A stretch of DNA of 64,000 nucleotides from Agapetus fuscipes (Eukaryota; Arthropoda; Insecta; Trichoptera; Glossosomatidae), in NCBI GenBank assembly GCA_951799405.1, contig OX637339.1:12090001-12154000 (forward strand), read 5' to 3'. Made by a program: the position numbers and the translations under genes. The first letter of the stretch is position 1, and each line of letters begins with the position of its first letter. The notes beneath the pieces are model-generated. The model had not been told where the DNA came from. It saw nothing but the letters and a program-made list of their open reading frames with translations, and did not search any database. Positions 40,354 through 50,703 of this stretch are shown here, in pieces.

Positions 40354-40623
40354 TAAAGCGCTGTTTTTGTGTGAATCACACCTCAAGTGCTTTCTGCGAG
40401 TTTGGTCGTCGCTGTAGAAAGCATCAATTCTCAAGCAAAACCCAGTTTGTATAAGACTGGATGGACCTATGGTAACCGGTCTTTGGTTAAGGCAGTTAAT
40501 TTTTAAACCCCAACGAAGAGCAAATTTGAAAAATTAAATATTTTTTCATGCTTCGTCGGGATTCGAATCCACTACCTTCCAATCACGAGTCTGAAGTGTT
40601 AACCAGTAGACTACGACCGGTCA
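40354..40623 (-). mobile_element. T-SINE, full length
   Basis: Minus strand, 270 bp. Tail AAAGCGCTGTTTTTGTGTGA, body ACTGGATGGACCTATGG, head GTCGGGATTCGAATCCACTA with anticodon loop TTACGAG-type in reverse (here TCACGAG) and end GACTACGACCGGTC. Confidence 0.9.
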
Positions 40624-40922
40624 TAATTCGCACCAATGGTGATGAAATCTTAAGTTTTGCTTGTTAAAGTATCTAGTTTGTATCTGTTCACATCCGTCCG
40701 TCATCCAGTGGCAGCTTTGAGTAGGTACGGCATTACTTCTGTAAGGAGCTACTTTTCTGTGTGCGCTGTGTTCTCTACTTTGTCGCATGTGTTTCATCAA
40801 CTCTTACAGCTATCGACAACCTTTTCTAAGAAATGCATGGATTTCTTTATTTTTTTTATGTCCATTCTCATTTTTGAATTAATTTCTATTTCAAAATTTC
40901 CTTTATTGATCTGAAGCAACAC
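40624..40922. other. Unassigned interval
   Basis: T-rich toward the array. No feature recognised. Confidence 0.3.
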
Positions 40923-41714
40923 GAGTTCACGGCATGGAATGCAAGCTCTCTACCAACTGAGCTCACGGCATGGAATGCAAGCACTCTACAAACTGAGCTC
41001 GCGGCATGGAATGCAAGCACTCTACCAACTGAGCTCACGGCATGGAATGCAAGCACTCTACCAACTGAGCTCACGGCATGGAATGCAAGCACTCTACCAA
41101 CTGAGCTCACGGCATGGAATGCAAGCACTCTACCAACTGAGCTCACCGCATGGAATGCAAGCACTCTACCAACTGAGCTCACCGCATGGAATGCAAGCAC
41201 TCTACCAACTGAGCTCACGGCATGAAATGCAAGCACTCTACCAACTGAGCTCACGGCATGAAATGCAAGCACTCTACCAACTGAGCTCACGGCATGGAAT
41301 GCAAGCACTCTACCAACTGAGCTCACGGCATGGAATGCAAGCACTCTACCAACTGAGCTCACGGCATGGAATGCAAGCACTCTACCAACTGAGCTCACGG
41401 CATGGAATGCAAGCACTCTACCAACTGAGCTCACGGCATGGAATGCAAGCACTCTACCAACAGAGCTCACGGCATGGAATGCAAGCACTCTACCAACTGA
41501 GCTCACGGCATGGAATGCAAGCACTCTACCAACTGAGCTCACGGCATGGAATGCAAGCACTCTACCAACTGAGCTCACGGCATGGAATGCAAGCACTCTA
41601 CCAACTGAGCTCACGGCATGGAATGCAAGCACTCTACCAACTGAGCTCACGGCATGGAATGCAAGCACTCTACCAACTGAGCTCACGGCATGGAATGCAA
41701 GCACTCTACCAACT
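40923..41714 (-). repeat. 36-bp satellite of SINE A-box units, 22 copies
   Basis: Exactly 792 bp = 22 x 36. On the minus strand each unit reads GAGCTCAGTTGGTAGAGTGC + TTGCATTCCATGCCGT. That is the D-arm/A-box and anticodon-arm segment of the A-SINE head (compare 55703-55741). Units differ at only a few positions. Because 36 is a multiple of 3, long frames are open on both strands (262 and 292 residues); they are artefacts of the period. Confidence 0.95.
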
Positions 41715-42048
41715 GAGATATGGGTAACGCCGTTTAAATTTGTACCATAACTGTCGACCGGCAAGATTCAAGAAAACAAAAACATCGTGAGTTAAATTAA
41801 GGTCTATTCAAAATGACGGGCAGGTTCGAAAAATTAGGTTTTTTTACATTTCGACATCTCATTTCTTTTTTCGACGACGAATACAAGATTTTATAGCAGT
41901 TCGTAAACACTGTTCAATAAAAAATATAAGAGCACCATTTTGAATGTCTATAAATATGAATGTTGTTTGTCTATGAATGTTTAATAAAAATATGAATACG
42001 CACATTTAATAACTACCTAAAATCGTTCGTTTATTGTATTTCAATAAG
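41715..42048. other. Unassigned AT-rich interval
   Basis: No feature recognised. Confidence 0.3.
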
Positions 42049-42268
42049 TTTCCTTGACTTATAGGTTAGTATGAAGCTGACCACTCATACTGTAAAAAAT
42101 GGTTCACTTTACCAATGTTACCATTGTGTCAGGTAAGGTCGGCAAGAGTTGCAGGGTTATGTTCATTTGAGATTTGGTTTTATATTGTAGGTTCACATGC
42201 AGCATGTTTAAGTACGAACTTAAAGTCTTAAATGCAATATATTTTTGTAACTTAGATTATAGATTATC
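42049..42268 (+). mobile_element. TTAGA element
   Basis: TTTCCTTGACTTATAGGTTA to TTGTAACTTAGATTATAG. Shortened before the tail. Confidence 0.85.
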
Positions 42269-43708
42269 ATAGATTTAGATAGATAGGCAATGTTTTTTTT
42301 TGCGTGCATTTTTCACAGTATCCAGCACCGATATAAAAATTAGGTACCTCTGTGGTCCAAATTTCATTTAATCGTTTAGCCCACAGATCACGGAATAAAC
42401 CTTTTTGCTATTTTGAATAACAAACATCAAATGGTGCATTTAAAATATTAATAGCATGTAGTAAGGTTTATTAGATAGTTTTATGTTTCAATTAGGTACG
42501 TAAATGTTATTTGTTAGTCAACCATAAATTAACGGTAAGTAGGTGTATTTTTTTAAACCTACGTGAATACACCTTAATACTGGTAACATACGGTAAAGAT
42601 TGTAAATAAAAAACCGCCCGACATTACCTTAAACTTGTGCCATTTGAAAAATAATACTGTCAGCAATGATAAAAACATACAATCATTAGAAGAATTAATG
42701 GATCTAAGTAAAAAATATACAACTGACAACATATTCGAATACATACCTTAATAATGCCAAGCTAACTTCCACTCAAAACACACACGACAAATTCCCGAGT
42801 CTGATGTAAACGTTCTCAAAAGAAAATGAAGGTATCGAATGAGTTTTTTTGTGTTGTCCACACTACATCAAAGAGTTACCATACGTGAACAAATACTTAA
42901 GATTGCAAGATTTTTGTCAGTTCCAATGGAATTGGTAACATACTAAAAGAAAAATTTCGGAGCCAAAAATGGAGACAACCCTTAGCAATCAATATTTCGT
43001 GTTTAAATAAGTAAATATTATTGTGGCTAGTACAGAAAATGAAAGATACGTTACTAAGGTATATGCAAAAATACTCAACTTTAAAAACGTTTGACTATTT
43101 TGATCGTATCATGCCATCAAAGGGTCAAAAACGGGTTGCGGACATGTAAAATTTGTATGGGAATGGAAAAAAGGCGTTTTTGTTTTATTTTTTAATTACA
43201 TCGCCACTTAATGCTTTTTGCAGTTTTTTTTTGTATTTCGATACGCTTTTTATATACTTTACTCTGATAATTTTAGAATTCAGTAGAGATCACCAGTTTT
43301 TATGAAAAAGCTGAAAATCATTAGGGGACACACGCACAAGACAAAAGGTACAAATTTCGACGGCGATACCCATATCTGTTTAAGAAAAGGTTTTTTGCCA
43401 CTGTCGTCATTTTAACGCCACCAATAATCATAGTGCAAGCTCTCACGAGATGGAGAGCTTGGATGTTTTATGTTGTAGGGAGCTAGAGAACGTACATATT
43501 CTGTGCAGGACGACACCCCTGCTTTTATGCTAACAGGTACTAACTCCTACACTCCTCAAAGCATATTGTTTTTCCCTGGGGTCTTTTAATTAGATTGCGA
43601 TTTAAATTAATTTCACAAGATTGATTTTTCACAATATAGGTTACAATGCACTGTTCACTCTTCACTCTCTGCTTACAGATCTTAGCGTTGCGTTGCAATG
43701 ATCTAAAC
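42269..43708. other. Unassigned, mostly unique interval
   Basis: About 1.4 kb without matches to other families in the window and without a convincing frame. Candidate single-copy sequence. Confidence 0.4.
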
Positions 43709-43833
43709 CAGAGGTGTCCAACATAATGCTGTGGAGGACCAGGTTTAGTATGATGATGCATGATTTTTTTAATGATTGATCTATTCGCCCAATTCTTTTC
43801 ATGTCGTCGCGGGCCGGATGAAGGACAATCCTG
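43709..43833. mobile_element. hAT-like MITE, 125 bp
   Basis: It starts CAGAGGTGTCCAAC and ends GGACAATCCTG, flanked by ATCTAAAC (43701-43708) and GTCTAAAC (43834-43841), an 8-bp duplication with one mismatch. CGCGGGCCGG inside is common in hAT-derived elements. An 8-bp duplication and CAG ends are hAT hallmarks. Confidence 0.7.
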
Positions 43834-43997
43834 GTCTAAACGACTCTGCCTGTCCCGCGGGATCATTGCTCGTATCTATAAGTACGAAAACGACGATTCT
43901 TGCATGTTCTAGAACATGGTAGATACTTCCTGGTAGACGGTACTAGACTATTAGAGCATTGTTCCACACTATACCAGGTACGTCACACACCAACCAG

Positions 43998-44237
43998 TAC
44001 CCTTAGTACGAGTTGCAAAACTTGAGAAAAGTAAAGTTTACGGAAAATATTAAAGCGTGATTTCTCCCAAAATCTGCCGTTTTTGTTTCTTACACTTGTT
44101 GGTCTTAGCAAAAGAGCTACTGTGATGAATAAAATCAAGTTCAAGCAAACAAAAACGGCAGATTTTGGGGGAAATTCCTCTTTAATAATTGCCGTAAACT
44201 TTATATTACTCAAGCTTTACAACTCGTTCTAAGGGTA
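43998..44237. mobile_element. CWG-target MITE, 240 bp
   Basis: Starts TACCCTTAGTACGAGTTGC, ends ACAACTCGTTCTAAGGGTA. CAG on both sides (43995-43997, 44238-44240). Arms of about 100 bp (CCAAAATCTGCCGTTTTTG / CAAAAACGGCAGATTTTGG). Same length as 10804-11043. Confidence 0.9.
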
Positions 44238-44310
44238 CAGCGCGCCTAGGCTCACGTCCACACGAACTCATACGTTAGTAACAGTATTTTTTCCCCAATC
44301 ATCGTATGCA

Positions 44311-44517
44311 CTGGTTCACTTTGCCAATGTCACCCCTGTTTCAGGGAAGGTCGGCAAAAGTTGTGGGGCTTATGTTCATTTGAGGTTTGGATTTTATTTG
44401 TAAGTACACAATCAGCATTTGTAAGCGCGAACTACACTTGTTGGTTTGTAGGCATACATCTGAGAGCTTTAAATGAACATATCCTTGCAACTTAGATTAT
44501 AGATTATTATTATAGAT
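44311..44517 (+). mobile_element. TTAGA element, 5' end missing
   Basis: GGTTCACTTTGCCAATGTCA to CTTGCAACTTAGATTATAG. Carries CATACATCTGAGAGCTTT, as in 22763-23122. Confidence 0.85.
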
Positions 44518-44524
44518 CGTATTC

Positions 44525-44659
44525 ATAATAAATGCATGCCCACAAGCAGGCACCCTGCAACTTTTGCGGACCTTCCTTGAAACAGGGATGACATTGGCAA
44601 AGTGATCCATTTTTTACAGTATGGGTGGTCAGTCTCATGCCAACGTATAAGTCAAGGAA
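44525..44659 (-). mobile_element. TTAGA element, internally deleted
   Basis: ATAAATGCATGCCCACAAGC jumps to the core (CCTGCAACTTTTGCGGACC) and runs to the 5' end GTATAAGTCAAGGAATT. Tail-to-tail with the previous copy. Confidence 0.8.
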
Positions 44660-44679
44660 TTATTTAAATATAATATAAC

Positions 44680-44800
44680 CAGAAGAAGACTGAGGACAGG
44701 ATTACTCTGAATGCGGATGCAGCTTGAACAAATGGAGACAAATCTGCAGAGGCTCTGGCCACCCCTAGCGGAATAGCGAAAGAGTTGCAGGTTCAGTGGC
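44680..44800 (+). mobile_element. LINE-1 3' end
   Basis: AATGGAGACAAATCTGCAGA + GGCTCTGGCCACCCCTAG and GCGAAAGAGTTGCAGGTTC. Last codons and 3' UTR only. Confidence 0.65.
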
Positions 44801-45199
44801 ACTACCCACCCCAAGGGGTCCTAAATGTTGAAAACTTTAAGAGTTCTCCTCTCAGACTAATTTGTCTGGAGTGCGCATTGTGGGGTGCAAGTTAGACAAT
44901 GGGGAAGGCATAAAGCAGGGCCGCGTGCATCAGTTCGAAGCGCGAACATACCAATGCTACGCTGCTTCCCCATAGATGGCGTCCTTTATATGCGCCTACT
45001 TGAGGTTACTTAGGAATGTACTTTACGCAGGATTTCCATTTTGTCTTTTTTCAATTTTCTACCGGTCTTAGTGTAGGGGGTAAAATTCTTAACTTGTTAT
45101 CGGAAGGTGCTGGGTTCGAATCGACAGCAAAGCGCGGAATTCAATGGATCAGTTGCATTCATAAGCAAAACTACAAATATAATTTAAGTGGAAAAAATA
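44801..45199. other. Unassigned, with a T-SINE-like head
   Basis: At 45061-45122, CCGGTCTTAGTGTAGGGGGT ... GCTGGGTTCGAATCGAC matches T-SINE A- and B-box spacing. No body follows. Confidence 0.4.
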
Positions 45200-45407
45200 T
45201 ATTGACGTGTAATGCATGTCCACAAGCAGGCACATGTAAGGTCGCGCTTACATATGCCGCATGTGCACTTACAAAAACAAACGTCACATGAACATGAACT
45301 TTGCAACTTCTGCCGATTTTCACTGAAACGCATTGGCATTGGCAAAATTGAACCATGTTTGTACAGCATGGGGAGTCAGCGCCATACCAACCTTTTAGAC
45401 AAGGAAC
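45200..45407 (-). mobile_element. TTAGA element, subfamily B
   Basis: GTAATGCATGTCCACAAGCA to ACCAACCTTTTAGACAAGG. Tail missing. Confidence 0.8.
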
Positions 45408-45449
45408 CAACAATCATCAATGGTGGAACTAATCTGCACATATGGTATA

Positions 45450-45995
45450 AATTTTTAACCATATTGTCCCCGAAGGATCGTGCGTGGCGTTTGGAACCTA
45501 TTTATTTCCATAGGTAAAGGTGTCGGACCTACGCCGCCGATTACTTCACTTGAAGTAGGGGTACTTTACCCACCTCCACCCACCAAGTTCATACAACTCA
45601 TGCGGAGTCGCTTCACTTGGTGATACTTCACTTGCAATGTTTTTTTGGCGGCGGAAGGCCTTCCCGTTGAAGTTAATCAGCTAAAGTTACTCTACTCAAG
45701 AAAGGAAAAAGAGAATCCTCAAATCAGGGGCTAACGCATGACTCTAAGAAGTCCCACCCTCCCCAGAACGTCGAGGTTACTGAAGCTAATGTGCCTGACG
45801 GGAGCCCTTCATTGACGTGTATCGAACGAGTTGCCATCCGCGCTGAGCGCAGTAAGTTATGGGTGTTTCCAGTTTCCAAAGGGGCTGGTTAAAATTCCTT
45901 GTTAAGGCTGAGTGAACCTTACCGGTATTTTATTTTGGGGTTGAAGTAAACGCCGAAACGGGAAATCATTTCTGACACCCTTCGTGGGCTGCTTA
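45450..45995 (-). mobile_element. A-SINE interrupted by unknown sequence
   Basis: 3' half 45450-45565 (GGTCGGACCTACGCC-type body in reverse) and 5' body 45880-45995 (CCTTACCGGTATTTTATTTT, ACGCCGAAACGGGAAATC) are one element. About 315 bp between them (45566-45880) is unidentified; GGAAGGCCTTCCCGTTG in it is similar to 38585-38600. The tRNA-like head is missing. Confidence 0.7.
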
Positions 45996-46254
45996 TATAT
46001 ATTTTTTAATTTAAGTATCATTATTTTGTAAGAAGTAATAAATATCCTTGTTAATTATTCCTTTGTTCTTTTTTATTTGATTTCCCGCCATGATTACGTC
46101 TTCCGTATATATTATTGAGCAGTGTCAGTCTTTGAGAACCATCGGCACGCGATCCGCATAAAGTACACGTGAATAAAATGTAACCCACCACGGGAACGGT
46201 TTAGGACTACTGGCGCCCGTGGTAAAAAAATCTGATAGCTGTCTTTCTTTATAA

Positions 46255-46712
46255 ACATTTAGGATTCATATAAAATGTATGCCCCCGAGCAGACACTTCG
46301 CACGCTTAATAATAAAGAGCAATAACTCAAAAAATAAGAATGTTGGGAAATCACGTTTGAAGTTCAGACAACCAGTACAACTTGTATGGGATGAAAAAGG
46401 CGACCGATGTTTTATCTCGGTCATATTCGTCCAAATTGAACGGCTGTCGCATTCTACCTATTTTTTTCGCATTGTTCTTGCGTTTTATTACAAAATCTCG
46501 ATTTTCCCAATCTTTGAGTTAATGCTCTTTATTATTAAGCGTGCGCCTTCCTAGTTTGCGGTTACATTTGCCGCACGTTTACTTAAACATGAAATTAAGC
46601 CTTGCAACTCCTGCCAACGATCTCTGAAAACAAGGGTGAATTGACAAAGTGAATCATTTTTTTACAATAAAGGTTGTCAGTCTCATACCAATCTACAAAC
46701 CAAGGAACAAAA
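46255..46712 (-). mobile_element. TTAGA element interrupted by a TIR element
   Basis: Tail side 46255-46298 (AGGATTCATATAAAATGTAT), core and 5' side 46546-46712 (CCTTGCAACTCCTGCCAACG, CAATCTACAAACCAAGGAAC). Confidence 0.75.
46299..46545. mobile_element. 247-bp TIR element
   Basis: Left CGCACGCTTAATAATAAAGA + GCAATAACTCAAA, right TTTGAGTTAATGCTCTTTAT + TATTAAGCGTGCG: about 33-bp inverted repeats with one mismatch. Inserted in a TTAGA element. Target duplication not clear (TTC near both ends). Superfamily unknown. Confidence 0.8.
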
Positions 46713-46717
46713 TAATG

Positions 46718-47058
46718 GGTTTGTAATAAACACCGAAACGGGAAATCATTTCTGACACCCTCGGTGCGGATCGAACCCTTTCTGCTGACATGGAATGCAA
46801 ACATTGTATCAATTGAGCTATCGGCTGGACTTTTAACAAGCTTGGTCACGGCTCCAAAGCGCCAATTCTCAAGCAAGAGCCAGTTGCTGTAAGGCTGGAT
46901 GGACCTTAAATGATCGTTTTTTGGTAAAGGTTTTTTCAACCCAGCGAAGAGCATATTTGAAAATACAAATGGTATATTTTTTGTGCTCCGCCGGGATTCG
47001 AACCGACGACCTTCCATTGACGAGTCCAAAGCGTTACCTCTAGACTACGAACCAGTCT
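46718..47058 (-). mobile_element. Dimeric SINE (T-SINE + A-SINE head), copy 1
   Basis: Sense order on the minus strand: T-SINE (47058-46838, head ATTCGAACCGACGACC in reverse), then the junction CAAGCTTGTTAAAAGTCC, then an A-SINE head (46832-46790) and body (ATGATTTCCCGTTTCGG) to 46718. Same junction as at 49228 and 55150. Confidence 0.8.
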
Positions 47059-47119
47059 AAGTAAGTGAAGAAAATCTATAAAATATAAACATACGATCGA
47101 AATGAACATTTATAAAATA

Positions 47120-47240
47120 AATAAAAGGTTTAGCTGCCAACATCGCAGATCAACCACCATTTTTTGTCCTGCATACTTATTTCGTTTCATCCAGAGCCAT
47201 AACCTTTTTCGTATAAGATATCTTGCAGGCTGTCCTCGCA
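47120..47240 (-). mobile_element. LINE-1 3' fragment
   Basis: GCTGCCAACATCGCAGATCA + ACCACCATTTTT and CCATAACCTTTTTCGTATAA, minus strand, frames broken. Confidence 0.65.
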
Positions 47241-47573
47241 AAAGAATCAATACTCAAAATATTTTTTCATACAGTGAGAGTGGTAGATTTATTAGTTTTT
47301 GGCGCCCTGGGTACTTCCGAAATCACCCACCCACCTATTTCCATCTCTGTTCTGTTCCTTGTATTTTTTTATAAAGTTGCCATAAGAAAGGTGCTTTACA
47401 GCAATGTGTTGCCATAAACAAGGCTGAACAAAATGTGCGCCAGGTAGGAAAAAGTGTAGCCAAACAGAGGTAGTTTGTGGCAACCCTGAAACTGTATTAG
47501 AGGTGGAAAATATGGGTGATTTGAAGCAAAAAAATCAAAATTGTTTTTTAAGGAAAAACCATTGGTTCTGACA
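47241..47573. other. Unassigned interval
   Basis: Overlapping frames of 60-90 residues are not recognisable. No repeat recognised. Confidence 0.3.
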
Positions 47574-47812
47574 CCAATCTAATCTAAGTTGCAAAGATAT
47601 GTTACATTGGAGATTCACATTACATGCGTTTTCAAAACCAGACACGTACAAGTTCGTGCTTGCACATGCCGCATGTGAACCTACAACATAAAAACCAAAT
47701 CTCAAATGGATATACACCCTGCAACTCTTGCCGTCCTTCTTTGAAACAGGGGTGACATTGGCAAAGTGAAACATTTTTACAGCATGGGTGGTCAGCCGCA
47801 TACCAAGCTTTT
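47574..47812 (-). mobile_element. TTAGA element, full length
   Basis: AATCTAATCTAAGTTGCAAA to GGTCAGCCGCATACCAAGC. Very close to 39016-39272. Confidence 0.9.
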
Positions 47813-47817
47813 GTGAA

Positions 47818-47910
47818 AACTGCTGTAACCATAACTGTCACTCTGTCGCCATTGTGCTAGGGGTGCCTAAAGCATCTTAAAAGTTGCCTCCATTTCCTCG
47901 TATTTTTTTA
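47818..47910 (-). mobile_element. LINE-1 3' end
   Basis: GCCATTGTGCTAGGGGTGCC and GTTGCCTCCATTTCCTCG read, in reverse, as the last codons and 3' UTR of LINE-1. Confidence 0.65.
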
Positions 47911-48039
47911 TAATCAGTTCACTCACTATGAGAAGTTTTACACAATCAGCACGATTTCTCAAATCCGTGAATCAGCACTTATTCAGTTTTACCTTGAAGG
48001 TGGCGATATTAACATTTCAGATTCATTTCATGTGAAAAT

Positions 48040-48365
48040 AAAGTGCGAAAGAATGTGATGAGACGGTTTCAACGTAGAAAGAATGGATGATGAAAGACTT
48101 ACAAAGTGTTTATACAGAGGAATTGTGCAAGGAAAAAGAGGAAAGGGAAGACCGAGAATAGTGTAGTTGGATCAGATGGGTGTAATTGTGAAAGATTGGG
48201 AGATGCAAAGCGAATGTAGGAGAAGGAAATGTATGAAAAAGGTGATGGATATGAATGAACTGAAAGAGGTATGCAAGGATAGGAAAAAATGGAGGCAAAT
48301 CTGCATAGGCTCTGGACACCCCTAGCGGAATGGTGACCGAGTTGAAGTTACAGTTACAGTATAAA
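48040..48365 (+). pseudogene. LINE-1 C-terminal remnant
   Basis: 'MDDERLTKCLYRGIVQGKRG', 'KGRPRIV*LDQMGVIVKDWE', 'RRRKCMKKVMDMNELKEVCK', then GGCTCTGGACACCCCTAGCG. Frame mostly preserved, with one stop. It faces the inverted 47818-47910 fragment. Confidence 0.75.
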
Positions 48366-48371
48366 ATGAGT

Positions 48372-48472
48372 AGGTACGGGAAATCATTACTGGCTCCCCT
48401 TGTGGGGGATCGAACCCTAGCCCTCTGGCTTTGAACGCAGGCATTCTTCCAACTCAGCTATTGTTCGGACTG
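48372..48472 (-). mobile_element. A-SINE 5' fragment
   Basis: ACGGGAAATCATTACTGGC, GGGGGATCGAACCCTAGCC and CAGGCATTCTTCCAACTCAG + CTATTG. Confidence 0.75.
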
Positions 48473-48812
48473 AGGATATAAATTGACATATTTTACCTGT
48501 AGATGTGAGAACGTGTGTCGCCAGGTATTTTGTATTAGGGTGCCTGTTTCTGTGGCCGCCGTTGTCGCTGCAGCCTAATGAAGCGTTCCCACAGCCGCGT
48601 GATGGATGCCTAACAAGTCTCAAGTAATTGAATGTTAACACGGCAAGGTTTACACAGCGCGCAGGGTTTCAAAAATACAAACGAAATACCGAGAAAAAAG
48701 CTCCAATTACAAACATGTAAAATAATAAATTATATTGTAAACTGCAATCGATTTAATGAATCTTGTTGGTATATAAGACTGAGTGGCAGGCTTTATGTTC
48801 ATTTGAGGCTTA
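48473..48812. other. Unassigned interval
   Basis: No feature recognised; TTATGTTCATTTGAGGCTT at about 48793 is a TTAGA scrap. Confidence 0.35.
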
Positions 48813-49312
48813 AACGCAACGCAACTAAGCTACACAAATAGTGTAACTTCTTGCCTGCGTTATCCCCGAAGGGGTCGCATGTGGCGATTCCGGCCTCACA
48901 CCAACCACTTTGGGGCCGTCCATAAATTACGTCATCGATTTTGGCCGATTTTCGACCCCCCCCCCTTACAATCATCCTATAGTTATTATCTAATGACCTC
49001 CCCCCCCTTTTGCTGTAATAATGGATGAGCTTAATAATTAATAATGTTATATTACTTACATAATATTTTGTATATTTTGTAGAAATTGGTATTTAAAAGA
49101 ACGACGTGGGGGTTTCCCAGCTCCCAGGTGGGCTGGTTCTCATTTCTTGCGAAAGCTGAGTAAACCTTGAGATCGAACCCTTGCTCTCGGCATGGAATGC
49201 AAGCATTCTACCAATTAAGCTATCGACCTTTTTTACGAGCTTGGTCGTCGTCGCTACAAAGCGCCAATTCTCAAGCAAGATCCAGTTGCTGTAAGGCTGG
49301 ATGGACCCTTGG
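48813..49312 (-). mobile_element. Dimeric SINE, copy 2, carrying MITE I
   Basis: A-SINE part (48813-48912 and 49106-49225) followed by T-SINE part (49228-49312). The A-SINE head has the diagnostic deletion (GGTTCGATCTCAAGGTTTAC in sense) also present in copy 3. MITE I splits the A-SINE body. Confidence 0.8.
48913..49105 (+). mobile_element. MITE I, right end missing
   Basis: GGGGCCGTCCATAAATTACG + TCATCG to GTATTTAAAAGAACGACG. Closely matches 24793-24990 in the same orientation. The second terminal repeat is lost. Confidence 0.8.
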
Positions 49313-49317
49313 TGGCA

Positions 49318-49448
49318 TGGATTTTAATTTGTAAGTAGGTACACATGCAGCATTGTAAGCGCGAACTTACACGTGTCTGCTTGTGGGCATGCAATAATAA
49401 TATGAATTTTAAATGTTAGTATATCTTTGCAACTTTGATTACAGACTA
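49318..49448 (+). mobile_element. TTAGA element, 3' half
   Basis: GATTTTAATTTGTAAGTAGG to TTTGCAACTTTGATTACAG. Truncated on the 5' side. Confidence 0.8.
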
Positions 49449-49470
49449 TCAAATGAACCTACAAAAGCTG

Positions 49471-49640
49471 TGTGTAAAGCTAGAATCATCTACCAGCTTA
49501 TATGGTTTCAATAAAAATAACAAATCAATTTTATTCCTATATTGTCAGGTGGTGTGTGCAATATGTGCCCAGGCATATTGTTGCATCAAACCGCTTCAAC
49601 GCCAGGGTAGCCAATACCTCCACAGACGTGTGACCACTTT
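49471..49640 (+). repeat. Module L, copy 2
   Basis: GTAAAGCTAGAATCATCTAC + CAGCTTAT and CAAATCAATTTTATTCC match 4271-4345. Confidence 0.55.
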
Positions 49641-49727
49641 GTTCTGTCCTAGCAAACTCTTTCCTCTCCGCGACATTCATCACTCTCTCCATGCTTGCAG
49701 AAATACAAATATTATGATTTATTTGAT

Positions 49728-50316
49728 AAGTGCTGCTATTGTGTGAATGCCTAAAGAGGATTTTGCGAACTTTGTCGTCGCTTTAGAAAGCGCAAAGTCT
49801 CAAGCAAAACTCAGTTGTTGTAAGGGTAAATGGATCTTTGGTGAACAGTCTACTATAAAATACACATGCATTTTAAGTACAGCTTATCGAAGAGCATATT
49901 TTTACGAGTATGTAGTTGTGTGTTGTGTTTGTCTGTGTGAGTTAATAATAAAGTCTTTCTAGAAATACATAGATGTTAGGTATTTATAAGGATAATAATT
50001 TGTTAGAGATTGCGTCAGTATTTGGTCGGATGTTCTAGTCTCGCATTAACGATTCTCAATGATGCTAGAATGATCTTAATTCTTAATATAAATTAAGGAT
50101 CAAAACTCTCTGTAGATTGAGAAGTCAACCGACCCTTCTATTTTGCAGGTGTAAAGTGACTCTGTATCTGAACCGCGTCTGAAATAAATTACCGCAGCTT
50201 GAATAAATTGAACCCTCGTCGAAACAGCAATATTTTGAAAATTAAATCATATATATTTTTCCCGCCCTTCCGAATGTGAGCGCGTAGCGTTAACCACTAG
50301 GCTACAGACCGGTCTA
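49728..50316 (-). mobile_element. T-SINE split by solo LTR 2
   Basis: Tail/body side 49728-49905 (TTGTAAGGGTAAATGGATC, TATCGAAGAGCATATTTTT) and head side 50227-50316 (TTTTGAAAATTAAATC, GTTAACCACTAGGCTACAGA + CCGGTC) are collinear minus-strand parts of one T-SINE. Confidence 0.75.
49911..50226 (+). mobile_element. Solo LTR 2
   Basis: Begins near TGTAGTTGTGTGTTGTG, ends CCCTCGTCGAAACA. It shares organisation with solo LTR 1: early GTCTGTGTG, ACGATTCTCAATGATGCTAG / ACAGTTCTCAATGTTTTTAG, AATAAATTGAACCC near the end. Boundaries on the left are uncertain and a target duplication is not resolved. Confidence 0.6.
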
Positions 50317-50561
50317 AATTATTAATGGAATCAAAATATTAATTAGAGAAATGTACTTCCCAGATATACATGTCTCCTTCAATGAATATGTATTTGTTCA
50401 TGTATATTTGTGGCAACCTTGCAAGCATATCAGCGAATGCCTCCTAGGTTTATTTTTCATATAAATCGTCCAAACATTTCCTTCAACTATCGCGTTTTAC
50501 TATCAAACGCTTTCACCCCCATGCAATAACATACATTTTTCATATGTGTGCCACCCTCATC

Positions 50562-50645
50562 TATCTATAATCTAAGTTGCAAAGTATATTATATTTTAGA
50601 TTCATATTAGATGCATTCTCAGAAGCAGACAAATATAAATCATTC
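50562..50645 (-). mobile_element. TTAGA element, tail fragment
   Basis: ATCTATAATCTAAGTTGCAA to AGATGCATTCTCAGAAGCAG. Confidence 0.75.
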
Positions 50646-50649
50646 ATGT

Positions 50650-50703
50650 TCATACCTGTTTCTGGCTAAGCAAAATAGGTTGGCGAATTGCATTTCTCAC
50701 CAC
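50650..50703 (+). mobile_element. S-SINE 3' end
   Basis: CATACCTGTTTCTGGCTAAG + CAAAATAGGTTGGCGAATTG. Confidence 0.65.

Noticed and set aside
40923..41714. CRISPR-like array
   Set aside because: The repeats are contiguous with no spacers, and the genome is eukaryotic.
40886..41764. Long open frames of 262 and 292 residues on both strands with a 12-residue repeat
   Set aside because: They exist only because the 36-bp satellite period is divisible by three. Both strands are open at once and the unit derives from a tRNA-like SINE head.
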